A DNA stretch of 64,000 nt, from contig NZ_PYGK01000015.1 of NCBI RefSeq assembly GCF_003014595.1, positions 1 to 64,000 of the forward strand, given 5' to 3'. The notes beneath the pieces are model-generated. The model was given only the letters and a program-made list of their open reading frames with translations. It had not been told where the DNA came from and did not search any database. This DNA comes from Chitinophaga ginsengisoli (GTDB lineage: Bacteria; Bacteroidota; Bacteroidia; Chitinophagales; Chitinophagaceae). How positions within the stretch are numbered: the stretch's first letter is position 1; each line of letters starts with the position of its first letter. The translations under genes and the position numbers were made by a program. Of the stretch, positions 18,920 through 28,832 are shown one piece after another.

Positions 18920-21900
18920 ATGAAACAGATTAAATGGAGGCTACTTTTACTGCTGGTCGCAGTAGTGGCCCTGTCGCAAACGAGTTGGGCGGCGGTTCCC
19001 AAAACATATCCTTCAACCGTTAGTTTTCCATTTCCCTTACGGGGAATGATTGGCCAGCGCGTTGTTACAATAGAAGGCCCTGGCTGCGTGCTGCCTGGTT
19101 TCCCGATTGGTTATTACTCCACCGGGACAAACCTGGGTGATAATTCGCAGTGGTGCGTAAATGGCGGTAGTATCCAGGGTACTACCTCAACATGTAAGAG
19201 CGGAACACCAGTACCCAGTATAACAGTCACTTTTACAGCGGACGCGCCATCCACGCAGATATCGCTTACTGTCAATGGCGGCTCTTTTACGACACTGACG
19301 CCAGTGGTCTTAAAAACAAATCAGATCAATATTAGCGGCAGTCAACAGGTGGTGTCCGGCACTACGCCTACGCCGCTGACTTCTATAGAAACTGCTCCGG
19401 AGTGTAGTGGCTTCACTTATCTCTGGCAACAAAGGGTGTCCGGCGGTAGTTGGACAGATATTACCACCGCGACCAGTGCAACCTATAGTGTTCCGGTGCT
19501 GACAACTACGACGGATTTCAGGAGGCAGGTCTCCGCCAATGGAAATTCCATGTACTCAAACGAGATCACCATTTCAGTTACTGCTCCTCTTAGTGCCGGA
19601 TCAATCAGTAACCCTGTGACGGGACCCATTGTCTATAACGGCAACCCCGGTACAATTACTTCAACAACCCCTGCAACGGGAGGTACGGGCGGATCCTACG
19701 TGTATATCTGGCAAAAAAGTACCAATGGAACAACCTATACGGATATTCCGGGCGCTTCAGCTACCAGCTATGCACCCGGTAACCTCATGGCGACAACGTA
19801 CTTCCGCAGAAAAGCATCCATAGGATCGGAAACTCAGTACAGTAACGTAGTTACCATTACTGTATATCCGCAGTTTGTGGTCGGCAACATTACCAACCCG
19901 GTGTCTGCACCCATTAACTATAGCACGGCGCCAGGCACCATCAATGGTCCTACAGTTTCCGGGGGCGGATGCAGTAGCGCTTACACGTATCGCTGGCAGG
20001 CATCGGCAGACGGCGTTAATTACACCAATATAAACGGTGCAACCACCCTCAATTATAATCCGGGCACCATGACGGTATCACGGTATATCCGGCTGATCGT
20101 TACTTGTGGAACAGAGAACAAAGCCACAAATGCTATTTATATCCAGGTATATCCGGCTATATCGCCTGGTACCATTACCGCCAGCCAAACCATAGATTAT
20201 AATCAAGTGCCTGCTCAGCTCACCGGCAGTGTTGCTTCCGGAGGTAATGGAACAGTTGGTTATCAATGGCAGTCTTCTACCGATAATATTACATTTACCG
20301 GCGTTTTTGGTGCTACAGTTATTAGTTACGGTCCACCTGCCCTTACCGCAACGACCTATTACCGCAGAGCGGCACAAAGTAACGGCGCTACCGCATATAG
20401 CAATGTATTGACAATTACGGTAACGCCGCCTCTTACATCTGGTGGTACGATTTCGCCCGCTACAAAGACAATCAACTACAATACAAGTCCCGGACAGTTG
20501 ACGGGTACCGTGCCTTCAGGAGGTGGACCTGTTTATGACTACCTATGGCAATCATCGGACGATAATGCCACCTGGAGTGATATTGGAACGGCTACCGGCC
20601 AACATTATACGCCAGGCAATCTGACCGCTAAGAAATACTTCCGTAGAAAGGTAACCAGTAATGGCTCTACCAACAGCAGCAATACGGCTACCATTAATGT
20701 GTATCCAGCCCTGCAGGCCGGCAGTGTCACTCCCGCGAGTTCAACGATCAGCTACAACACTGTAGTACCAACGCTTACAGCTAATCCGACCGGTGGCAAT
20801 GGCTCCTATAGCTATGTCTGGCAAACGTCGACGAACAATTCAACATGGACCGATTATCCCGGTTCTGCTGATAAGGATCTGGATTACGACAGTGGGTTGA
20901 TCGCAACCACCTGGTTCCGTGTTATTGTTACCAGCAATGGAGTGTCTGCTACCTCGGCCAGCGTTGTAGTAAATGTGCTGGCCCAGCTCAAAGCAGGCGT
21001 CATCACGCCCAATAATCCGTCCATTAACTATAATACCGCCCCAGGGAACCTGAGTGTTTCACCGACCGGTGGGAATGGAACTTATACTTACCAATGGCAA
21101 TTTTCCGGGGATAATAGTTTTTGGCAGAACGTAGGGACCTCTTCCAACACCTACACGCCAGGCAACCTAACTGAAGATACCTATTACCGCTGCCTTGTGA
21201 CCAGCGGTGGCGTTACGTCTACGAGCCAAAGTGCGCTCATAAACGTCTATCCACCATTAACAGTAGGCGCGGTTATGCCATTGACCCAAACTATATTGCC
21301 CAGTGCTGCGGCTACTCCGGTGAGTTGTGGAGCGCCTGCGGGTGGCAGTGGCAGCTATACTTATGTATGGCAAAAATCAATCAATGGCACTACGTGGACA
21401 GATATTGCAAACAGTAATGCGCTAAGTATTGATCCGGGTGAGTTAAGCGCGAATACTTATTACCGGCTGAAAGTGACCAGCAACGGCGTAACCGTATATT
21501 CCACAGCAGCGCTGGTGCAAGTGCAGTTGACTGGTGGCCTTATCACCGCTTCCGCCTCATCGGTGGCACCCGGTGGTACTATCACCCTGGCCAGTGCCGC
21601 GCCGGCTACTAACGGTAGCTGCGGTGGCAGCTATACCTATATCTGGCAGAAATCTGCTAATGAGATGGACTGGACAGATTTTGCATCTGCAACCATCTCC
21701 AACATCATGGCCACCAGCTGGTACCGCAGAGAAGTAACCTGCGGCTCGGAGGTGACCTATTCCAATACGGTGATCGTAAGGGTGAATAGCGGCGTGGCCG
21801 GCATCCCTGATACGGTAACGATGATGACTACGACACAACCGGTAGCTACAATGCCGGCATATGGCAGCGGCGCTAGTGCGACCAACATGAACTACATGCG

Positions 21901-24900
21901 TACACGCATCATCAATAAACCGGGTGTAACTACCGAAGCAGCAGCTACTGCTTTAACAAGTCCCGTGGATGTTGAACAGGAAACGGAGTATTTTGATGGA
22001 CTTGGAAGATCGCTTCAAACAGTAACCAAACAGGTAACCACGGGCAGCAAGGATTTGATCACCCTACACTTTTATGATCCCTATGGACGTGAGTCGCTTG
22101 AATACAAGGGGTATGGCGCCAACACGAGCGATGGTAACTTCAAAACAGACCCGGCTACTGCACAACCTGCATTTTATAATGCTATGTTCGGTGGTAGGGA
22201 GAACTTCTTTTATAAGAGGTCTATCTATGACAATTCTCCGGATGGTGATGTGCTGGAAAGCCGCCAGGCGGGCAAATCCTTCGAAGGAAACGCCCGGGGT
22301 AAGCGCACCTTCATACGGGCAAACAGATCGAGCGAAGCTGTACGTATATGGGATATAGGTTACAATGAAACAGATATCCCCACCAGTACTTCCACGTATG
22401 CATCTGGTAGCCTCCAGGTAACTGAAACGACCGATGAAGACAATAACAAGGTCATCAAATATACCAATAGGGACGGCCGGGTCGTATTAAGCAAGCAACA
22501 GAATGATGAACAGGTAAGCGAGGACCATACAGACTGGCTCTGTACCTACTATGTATATGATGAAATGGATAAACTGCGGTGCATTATAACGCCAAAAGCC
22601 GTAGAAGCTATTAAGAGCAATTGGGTATTGAATGCCACTGTCTATAATGAACTTTGTTTTAGTCACTATTACGATAGCAATGGCAACCCCATCATAAGCC
22701 GCAAACCGGGTTACGTGACGGTTGAGAATGTTTATGACGGCCGGGAAAGGAAGGTGTTCAGTCGTACGAATCTGGAGAAAAACAAAGGGCAATGGTCTAT
22801 TTACACCTTTGATGCATTAAACCGCCCGATTATGAACGGCTTTTATGTATCGCCGGGTACCCGGGCTGTCCTCCAGGATAGCATCAACAACTATTCAACA
22901 CCTTCCCAAACTATTTCAAAAACATATCCTAACATTAACCTGGTATTGGACCAGCATGATGGTTCGCCTTTATATCAGGCCACAAATAGCATTACGCTGC
23001 TTCCTGGTTTTGATTCCGACACTGACGTCACCACATTGGAGATCAACGCTGCCGCCACGGGTGAAACGCTTGCATTCGCGCCCGACAACTTTATGACCGC
23101 CATCAATACCGCCGCCATAAAGCCGAATGTCTATCTGTATTATGACGATTATAATTTCCCTGGCGCCCAGCAAGGCCTTACCAGTGATCTCAGTAAGCCG
23201 TTGGCGCTAAGCAATTATAATGCAGACGCTTATAGTTCGTTTAATCCTATCAACACAAGCTTGGCCACCGGAATAAAAAACCGCGTGTTGGGTACTGACC
23301 AATGGCTCACCAGTACGTTGTACTATACGCCACGTCGAAAACTAAGTCAGACTGTAGAGCAGAATTTAAGTGGTGCTACCACAGTAAGCAGCTCTCTATA
23401 TAATTTCAAGGGCACGTTGCTAAGTAAATACGTATCGCACACAAATGCGCAGGCCAGTGAGACACAGCCTGTCTTATATCTTTATCACCTGAACCTGGCA
23501 GGTAAAACCGATTCCATAAAGGTGAGGTTCAACAATGATGCTGCTACACAGAAAACGGTAGCATACACTACTTATAATGAATTAAACCAGATCAGCCAGA
23601 AAAAAGTAGGTGTAACCGGTACCAGCACACAGTTGGAGACTTTTGACTATGGTTATACGCTTAATGGTGATATTACCACGATCAATGAGGCGTTTGTCAA
23701 TACGCCTGGTAGTACTGCTAACTGGTTTGGACTGGTGAATAGTTACGATAAGGGTTTTAACGTAAAATTCTTCAGTGGATTAATGAGTGGCACCAAATGG
23801 AAGAGCAGGGGAGATGGAGTTGCTCGCGCCATGGCCTTTAGTTATGATAATAGTGGAAGACTTGCCGGTTCTTCATTTAATCAGCAGAATCAGGGAAGCA
23901 TTGCATGGCAAAACAACCTTGCTGATTTCAGTTCCAATTTCCGGTATGACGAGAACGGCAATATTGTCTCCACGGTTCAGAAAGGACTCGATGGGCCCAT
24001 AGTCAAAACCATTGACAGCCTTGAATATGGTTATTTTGCCAGCTCCAATAAGCTCAATTACGTTAAGGACTATAAAAATGAAACCGGAAGTAAGCGCGGT
24101 GATTTTAATGAGACTACTAACGATACTTCGCGTGATTATTGGTACGACGCCAATAATAACCTTACCCGTGATAAAAACAAGGGTATTGACAGTATCCGCT
24201 ATAATGAGTTCAACCTGCCGGAATATATTTCCATCCCTGGAAAAGGAACTATCAACTTTGTGTATACTGCTGATGGTAAGCGCCTCCGTAAAACGGTAAA
24301 TGATGTTTCCGTAACGCCAGCCAAACAAACGGTGACAGATTACATGGATGTGTTTACTTACCAAAATGATACCCTTCAACAGTTTACGCATGACGAAGGC
24401 CGCGTGCGGCTTGAACACGGAAGCAGCGGTGAAGTGAAATATACTTTTGACTACTTTGTACGTGATCCGGTCGGCAACACCCGTATGGTATTGGGCACCA
24501 GCACGGACACCAGCAGGTACATGGCTACAATGGAAAGTCAGTATACGGAAACAGAAAACCTGCTGTTCAGTAATATTGATAACACACGTTCAGCTAAACC
24601 AAGTGGTTATCCTGCAGATGCTACGACTATCCCAAACAGTTCTGTAGCCAAACTAAATGCTCAAAATGGTCAAAAAATAGGTCCATCGATAGTACTACGC
24701 GTCATGGCCGGAGATACCATACAGGCCGGTGTAAAAGCATTCTATAAAAGTGGTGGGTCAACCAGTTACAATGCCACGGCGACCGACATGCTAAATGCCT
24801 TGTTGTCGTCTTTTAATAGTAGTGGGGTGCTAGATGGGGTACATCAGGGATCAGGTGCTAACAGTCCTATCACTGCAATGACATCCAGTTTGTACAACGA

Positions 24901-26098
24901 TGTCAAAAACAATGATCCGTCTCAAAACCTACCAGACAGACCCAAAGCATACCTGACCTACGCTGCCTTTGACGACCAGTTCAACCTGGTTAGTGAAAAT
25001 TCGGCGGTACGTCAGGTGCAGAATTCCCCGGATATCCTGCAAACCTTGGCCACAGGACAGATCGTTATCAAACGAACAGGGTTCATTTATATCTATGTCA
25101 ATAACGAAAATGGCCAGGACGTTTATTTCGATAACCTTTCAGTGATCCACAATAGTGGGCCGCTATTGGAGGAAACGCACTACTATCCGTATGGCTTAAC
25201 AATGGCTGGTATTAGTAGTCATGCGCTGAAAGGTGATGACTATTATACAAATCGGAAAAAGTATAACGGTATTGAATTCAATAGCGACCTAGATATTAAT
25301 GAGTATGAGGCGCAATTCCGGACATTGGATCCCCAAGTCGGAAGGTGGTTGCAAATGGACCCGAAGACCGATGAAATGGAAAACTGGAGTCCGTACGCTT
25401 CCAATTATGATAATCCGATTAGGTATAATGATTTCCTGGGTGATGAGCCTGCAGAGGGGCCTGGTGATCCGATTAAGCAATTTGGGCTCATTACTGGAAA
25501 CGAATACAAGTTGACTGCACCTAAAGATTTCAAATCTTCAATCCAATTTGCCGCAGAATATACTTGGGGGACAGTTACTGAGCTCGCTGCGGGAGTGAAC
25601 AAGTACATAAATCCGGTTTATGCTGTTGTAAATGGCTCGCAGGCGGTAGTCACTGGCAAAGATTTAATGTCTGGGGAAAAGATGAATGCTTCTGAAGCTT
25701 CAATGCAGCTTTTAGCTGCAGTTCCGGTAGGTAAGGTTGGCAATATGGTTGGACGTTTAACGGTCGCGGGAGAAAAATTGGTTGCTAAAGGAGCCATACA
25801 AGCGGTGGAAAAAACAAAAAAATTTAACTTATCTTCCTTCAATGAAGTATTAGGGATGGCCAAAACTCAAGGTAAAAACTTTACTGCAGCGGCGGAGCAG
25901 ACGCGGGAATTTGCCAAGGGCATTAATAAGAGCTTTGTTCAAAAGCTAAAGGCAGGAGGTACCGTTGTTAAAGGTGCATTAAAGCAGTATGAAAGACAAA
26001 TGAAAAACGCAATTAGGGATTTTGAGAAAAAAGGAAAAGATTTTCAAGTTCAAGAGGCAAGATTTAAAACAATTAAAAAAATACTAAAACTATGGTAA
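18920..26098 (+). CDS. RHS polymorphic-toxin-like protein, 2392 aa
   Basis: Signal peptide at residues 1-24. Nine Ig-like repeats of about 90 residues (centres about 165 to 907) each carry a Y-x-W-Q motif. A DUF6443-like linker (about 965-1065, EYFDGLGRSLQTV) leads into many RHS/YD repeats. The RHS core lies near 2120-2180 (YEAQFRTLDPQVGRWLQMDP, ending YNDFLGD). After the core comes a 210-residue tip: residues about 2220-2270 look like a pretoxin segment (GKDLMSGEKMNASEASM then PVGKVGNMVGR), and the last 92 residues are very Lys-rich and helical. The tip is more AT-rich than the shell, as expected for a swappable toxin module. Its activity is unknown. The following gene overlaps it by 7 bp and is a candidate immunity gene. 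Probably secreted or surface-displayed for contact with other cells. Confidence 0.9.
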   Translation: MKQIKWRLLLLLVAVVALSQTSWAAVPKTYPSTVSFPFPLRGMIGQRVVTIEGPGCVLPGFPIGYYSTGTNLGDNSQWCVNGGSIQGTTSTCKSGTPVPSITVTFTADAPSTQISLTVNGGSFTTLTPVVLKTNQINISGSQQVVSGTTPTPLTSIETAPECSGFTYLWQQRVSGGSWTDITTATSATYSVPVLTTTTDFRRQVSANGNSMYSNEITISVTAPLSAGSISNPVTGPIVYNGNPGTITSTTPATGGTGGSYVYIWQKSTNGTTYTDIPGASATSYAPGNLMATTYFRRKASIGSETQYSNVVTITVYPQFVVGNITNPVSAPINYSTAPGTINGPTVSGGGCSSAYTYRWQASADGVNYTNINGATTLNYNPGTMTVSRYIRLIVTCGTENKATNAIYIQVYPAISPGTITASQTIDYNQVPAQLTGSVASGGNGTVGYQWQSSTDNITFTGVFGATVISYGPPALTATTYYRRAAQSNGATAYSNVLTITVTPPLTSGGTISPATKTINYNTSPGQLTGTVPSGGGPVYDYLWQSSDDNATWSDIGTATGQHYTPGNLTAKKYFRRKVTSNGSTNSSNTATINVYPALQAGSVTPASSTISYNTVVPTLTANPTGGNGSYSYVWQTSTNNSTWTDYPGSADKDLDYDSGLIATTWFRVIVTSNGVSATSASVVVNVLAQLKAGVITPNNPSINYNTAPGNLSVSPTGGNGTYTYQWQFSGDNSFWQNVGTSSNTYTPGNLTEDTYYRCLVTSGGVTSTSQSALINVYPPLTVGAVMPLTQTILPSAAATPVSCGAPAGGSGSYTYVWQKSINGTTWTDIANSNALSIDPGELSANTYYRLKVTSNGVTVYSTAALVQVQLTGGLITASASSVAPGGTITLASAAPATNGSCGGSYTYIWQKSANEMDWTDFASATISNIMATSWYRREVTCGSEVTYSNTVIVRVNSGVAGIPDTVTMMTTTQPVATMPAYGSGASATNMNYMRTRIINKPGVTTEAAATALTSPVDVEQETEYFDGLGRSLQTVTKQVTTGSKDLITLHFYDPYGRESLEYKGYGANTSDGNFKTDPATAQPAFYNAMFGGRENFFYKRSIYDNSPDGDVLESRQAGKSFEGNARGKRTFIRANRSSEAVRIWDIGYNETDIPTSTSTYASGSLQVTETTDEDNNKVIKYTNRDGRVVLSKQQNDEQVSEDHTDWLCTYYVYDEMDKLRCIITPKAVEAIKSNWVLNATVYNELCFSHYYDSNGNPIISRKPGYVTVENVYDGRERKVFSRTNLEKNKGQWSIYTFDALNRPIMNGFYVSPGTRAVLQDSINNYSTPSQTISKTYPNINLVLDQHDGSPLYQATNSITLLPGFDSDTDVTTLEINAAATGETLAFAPDNFMTAINTAAIKPNVYLYYDDYNFPGAQQGLTSDLSKPLALSNYNADAYSSFNPINTSLATGIKNRVLGTDQWLTSTLYYTPRRKLSQTVEQNLSGATTVSSSLYNFKGTLLSKYVSHTNAQASETQPVLYLYHLNLAGKTDSIKVRFNNDAATQKTVAYTTYNELNQISQKKVGVTGTSTQLETFDYGYTLNGDITTINEAFVNTPGSTANWFGLVNSYDKGFNVKFFSGLMSGTKWKSRGDGVARAMAFSYDNSGRLAGSSFNQQNQGSIAWQNNLADFSSNFRYDENGNIVSTVQKGLDGPIVKTIDSLEYGYFASSNKLNYVKDYKNETGSKRGDFNETTNDTSRDYWYDANNNLTRDKNKGIDSIRYNEFNLPEYISIPGKGTINFVYTADGKRLRKTVNDVSVTPAKQTVTDYMDVFTYQNDTLQQFTHDEGRVRLEHGSSGEVKYTFDYFVRDPVGNTRMVLGTSTDTSRYMATMESQYTETENLLFSNIDNTRSAKPSGYPADATTIPNSSVAKLNAQNGQKIGPSIVLRVMAGDTIQAGVKAFYKSGGSTSYNATATDMLNALLSSFNSSGVLDGVHQGSGANSPITAMTSSLYNDVKNNDPSQNLPDRPKAYLTYAAFDDQFNLVSENSAVRQVQNSPDILQTLATGQIVIKRTGFIYIYVNNENGQDVYFDNLSVIHNSGPLLEETHYYPYGLTMAGISSHALKGDDYYTNRKKYNGIEFNSDLDINEYEAQFRTLDPQVGRWLQMDPKTDEMENWSPYASNYDNPIRYNDFLGDEPAEGPGDPIKQFGLITGNEYKLTAPKDFKSSIQFAAEYTWGTVTELAAGVNKYINPVYAVVNGSQAVVTGKDLMSGEKMNASEASMQLLAAVPVGKVGNMVGRLTVAGEKLVAKGAIQAVEKTKKFNLSSFNEVLGMAKTQGKNFTAAAEQTREFAKGINKSFVQKLKAGGTVVKGALKQYERQMKNAIRDFEKKGKDFQVQEARFKTIKKILKLW

Positions 26099-26361
26099 GT
26101 AACGATTTAGTTATTAAATTTACGAATACTACGGAACAACCATTGACGATTGTGATAGACCCTCCTGTTTATGATTTTGACTTGAATCCACAGGAAGATT
26201 TGCAGTTGAAAATTATTGATTATAGAAGTGCTTCAATTGATGTTAGTGATATTATAGACGTTCGATATTCGACGCCAAATGCGATAAATATTGACATTAG
26301 GTATAACTTCAAATTGGTTGCAGTTTTTCGAGGTGAAGAGCAAACTATTTGGGGCCTTTAA
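26092..26361 (+). CDS. Small acidic protein, candidate immunity protein
   Basis: An 89-residue cytosolic protein with about 14 acidic and 7 basic residues and beta-strand-rich sequence (LVIKFTNTTEQPLTIVIDPP, NINDIRYNFKLVAVFRGEE-like strands). Its ATG lies inside the last codons of the RHS gene (7-bp overlap), so translation is coupled. It is just downstream of a basic RHS tip, the standard place and charge pattern for the immunity partner of a polymorphic toxin. I recognise no family. The strong terminator at 26425 closes the operon right after it. Confidence 0.75.
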   Translation: MVSNDLVIKFTNTTEQPLTIVIDPPVYDFDLNPQEDLQLKIIDYRSASIDVSDIIDVRYSTPNAINIDIRYNFKLVAVFRGEEQTIWGL

Positions 26362-26424
26362 TAATAAGATGGATCAAGAAGTAATCTTTTAACCAATGTC
26401 CTTTATGGGGCAAAGTCATAAGGC

Positions 26425-26453
26425 AAGGCGCTCGGAAAACCGGGCGCCTTTTT
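26425..26453 (+). terminator. Intrinsic terminator of the RHS operon
   Basis: An 11-bp stem (AAGGCGCTCGG / CCGGGCGCCTT, one G-T pair) with loop AAAA, followed by TTT and more A/T. It lies 64 bp after the candidate immunity gene. Confidence 0.9.
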
Positions 26454-26615
26454 GATATTATCGTGGTTGTTTCCCCTATTGTTAACACCAGAGTAGTATG
26501 TATAATGGTTACATAGTACCTGCCGGGACATTTTCCACCTACGACCGGGCTTGCAAGTCTAAGCGGATGTTAACCAGAGTAGATAAATTTGGATAATATT
26601 AGGTACAAGCATAAC

Positions 26616-27131
26616 CTACCCGATCATTATAAACCGTTCTTCCAGCGCTCTGTGTGAATAGGTCTTAAAAATACAATCGACCTCTTCTTCTACTTGCTGT
26701 GGAGTATTGAAGACCTTCAGCAGATGTTGGGTTGTGTCATATATATGCCACTGCCGGGTGATAATAATATTGTGGCTGGCTACAACGATATTTTTCATGT
26801 TAAGCAGATAAAATGTTATACGCGTAGGTGCAAACTTCCGTTCTAAGGTCCAATCGGCGAACTCGTTATCGCTTAATCCCATTGGGTTGGGTACAAAGTA
26901 AAGAGGACCCATTGGTGTTTGTATCTTTACCAGGGGGATGGGACCAATGGCTGCAAAATAAACTTTAAACCCGCCAGTGTTTACAAGCCTTACATGCTGT
27001 TTGGGTGTGTTTGTATAATAGCTAATGTTAAATAATGTTGTGGTAAAGTGTAGGTAATGGCCGCCTGCTTTGGTGCCGTTAGGCATGAGCACAGGAAATA
27101 CGTCCCCAACTGCTACTTCTGGTGCTGTCAT
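26616..27131 (-). CDS. Hypothetical protein
   Basis: A 171-residue protein from the ATG at 27131; the frame is open to an ATG at 27194, but the extra 21 residues (rich in Cys and Asn) look like untranslated leader. There is no signal peptide. The sequence is mixed alpha/beta with aromatic strands (GHYLHFTTTLFNISYYT, GPLYFVPNPMG, RITFYLLNMKNIVVASHNI) and an acidic end. I do not recognise it. It is transcribed towards the RHS operon and lies in the regulatory end of the island. Confidence 0.5.
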   Translation of the reverse strand: MTAPEVAVGDVFPVLMPNGTKAGGHYLHFTTTLFNISYYTNTPKQHVRLVNTGGFKVYFAAIGPIPLVKIQTPMGPLYFVPNPMGLSDNEFADWTLERKFAPTRITFYLLNMKNIVVASHNIIITRQWHIYDTTQHLLKVFNTPQQVEEEVDCIFKTYSHRALEERFIMIG

Positions 27132-27311
27132 AAAAATTTTGTTTTGGATGTTATTGCAATAAAAAGTGGTACAGGGTAGATACCCTGCAACCATGTCGTT
27201 ACGGAGCCAGCATTAATGGCTCTTATGTATACCCCTTAAACTTGATTTAGTAAATGATGGTGGTCCTGTGCAGGACTACGTGCTAAGCTCAGCTAGTGCG
27301 CCGCTGAAATG

Positions 27312-27581
27312 TCAATTCAGCTGTTTGCGTTTGGAAATTAGAGCTTCGCATTCGGAGATAGCCGCCTTAAGGTTGTCGATGGCTATCTGGGCAATTTTGT
27401 CCTTCTCTGCATTACTACATTTAGGACCATCATGCCTTACGCGGCGATAATACGTGGGGATGCTGATACCGCATTCTTTCATTATTTCGTCCCTGAATTT
27501 GTTGGGAATGGCATAGAAAACACAATGCACCAATTGCAAGAAGGAGCATGTGTTCAGAGCTGAGTCTTTAATTTTTTTCAT
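27312..27581 (-). CDS. Small hypothetical protein, possible helix-turn-helix
   Basis: An 89-residue protein starting MKKIKDSALNTCSFLQLVH; a longer in-frame ATG at 27686 adds a segment that does not look like protein. The stretch NKFRDEIMKECGISIPTYYRRVR has the rhythm of a helix-turn-helix with a conserved-looking recognition helix. A charged helix with Lys and Glu ends the protein. It could be a small DNA-binding regulator of the island, but there is no family match I can name. Confidence 0.5.
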   Translation of the reverse strand: MKKIKDSALNTCSFLQLVHCVFYAIPNKFRDEIMKECGISIPTYYRRVRHDGPKCSNAEKDKIAQIAIDNLKAAISECEALISKRKQLN

Positions 27582-27892
27582 TGATTTTGCATTTAAACAG
27601 GACACATGAATGCAGAACCCAACGTCTAAAAGAAAACGTGGGCCTCTACGTTGATGTTCCCTGGCACTCCCCAGTGCCTTGACCAAACAACGCGAGCGCC
27701 CACGCTAGTGCATGGCGCTACTCGACGTTGCCTTGTTGGTCGTTTGAAATGGGGAGTTTCGGGAACCAAGACAATTTCGATGCGAAAATCTTTATGAAGA
27801 TCGCAAAGCTATATAAAATTATTTACGGATGATGCTCTTATTAATCCACTCTTACTCAGTTTAATAACGGCAAGTTAGGGAAAAAACAGATA

Positions 27893-27912
27893 CGATGTCC
27901 GATCGGACATCG
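27893..27912. promoter_or_regulatory. 20-bp perfect palindrome upstream of Xre gene
   Basis: CGATGTCC-GATC-GGACATCG reads the same on both strands and is followed by GTTTTTT. It ends 33 bp before the likely ATG of the Xre-type regulator at 27946. It can be a dimeric operator for that protein, giving autoregulation, or an 8-bp-stem terminator for transcripts arriving from the left. An in-frame ATG at 27895 lies inside the palindrome, which argues against it being the real start. Confidence 0.7.
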
Positions 27913-27945
27913 GTTTTTTCAAGAAATCTTTTCAATTTCATTTTG

Positions 27946-28185
27946 ATGAATAAAGACGAAGAAAAAGATTACCAGTATATTTTAGACCGTGTTGGCCAAA
28001 GATTAGTGAAATACCGTAAGAGCAAGAATATGTCAGCCCGGCAGCTTGCTGCAGAAACAGGGTTTGACCAGGCTTGGCTAACTAAGGTAGAGAAAGGCCA
28101 GAAGGACCTCAGGCTAACCAGTGTCTATAAACTGGCCGAGCAGACTACCGGGGATGTATTTTATTTTTTGAGGGAAGAGGAGTAG
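27946..28185 (+). CDS. Xre-family transcriptional regulator
   Basis: A 79-residue Cro/CI-type helix-turn-helix protein. From the ATG at 27946 it begins MNKDEEKDYQYILDRVGQRL and continues with the HTH stretch YRKSKNMSARQLAAETGFDQ and AWLTKVEKGQKDLRL, then a final helix. It contains the DNA-binding domain and no sensor domain, so it probably acts as a dimer on a palindromic operator; a 20-bp perfect palindrome lies just upstream. Likely targets are its own promoter and neighbouring island genes. An alternative start at 27895 would add 17 residues, but it falls inside the palindrome. Confidence 0.85.
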   Translation: MNKDEEKDYQYILDRVGQRLVKYRKSKNMSARQLAAETGFDQAWLTKVEKGQKDLRLTSVYKLAEQTTGDVFYFLREEE

Positions 28186-28235
28186 CAATAGCCTATATAT
28201 TTCTGTAATTGAGTTATAAACCACAACCCCATGTT

Positions 28236-28799
28236 ATGAATAAAGAAAATTTCTGGTTTTACTCTGGGCTTATCACATTTTCACTTGTATTAGGGCTTAT
28301 GATTGGCGCCTCTAATTCCCCTGTAATAGGTGCCTTGGTGACTGGTGTCATCGGAGCAGGAATGGCATTTTTAGGGCTTTTTTTTGACAGGAAAAAGGAA
28401 GATTTAAAAGACATAAACATACCTCGTCCATCTGCAGGTGCAATTGGTAAAGCTGTTACCTTATTTTCCGTACTCCTATGTGTAGGGGTATATCTAGGTG
28501 TCCTATATAGAAATTTTGAGCCAACCGCTAGTTCGTCCAAGTTTGTATGGGAAAATCAAAATGCACCGAGTACAGCATACGAAGCTATAGACTGGATTTT
28601 GGTAAAGGAAAATTTGATAAAGCGTGGATTTACTGAACAGCAGGTTAAAGCTCTTTACAACATTAGAATTGCAGAACGTAATGCGAATAAGGCGACACAA
28701 TCAAACGACTCCTATTCAGAAGCTATGCCATACTATAAAATGCTCCAAACAGTTGCAATAGCTGAAAAGAAAACTAATAGAGGGCCGGCGTCTGAATAG
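28236..28799 (+). CDS. Hypothetical membrane protein
   Basis: A 187-residue protein starting MNKENFWFYSGLITF at 28236; an upstream TTG start is less likely. Three hydrophobic segments (residues about 6-22, 30-50 and 73-92) are separated by a basic loop with KKEDLKD. The C-terminal 90 residues are soluble and helical (IDWILVKENLIKRGFTEQQV). It follows the Xre regulator by 50 bp on the same strand. No family recognised. Confidence 0.65.
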   Translation: MNKENFWFYSGLITFSLVLGLMIGASNSPVIGALVTGVIGAGMAFLGLFFDRKKEDLKDINIPRPSAGAIGKAVTLFSVLLCVGVYLGVLYRNFEPTASSSKFVWENQNAPSTAYEAIDWILVKENLIKRGFTEQQVKALYNIRIAERNANKATQSNDSYSEAMPYYKMLQTVAIAEKKTNRGPASE

Positions 28800-28832
28800 C
28801 CCTCTGTGAATTCCAGCATTTTTGGTCTTTAA

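Noticed and set aside
19400..21800. Regularly spaced repeats resembling a repeat array
   Set aside because: They are protein-level Ig-like repeats of about 270 bp in a coding frame, with no short identical repeats or spacers, so this is not a CRISPR.
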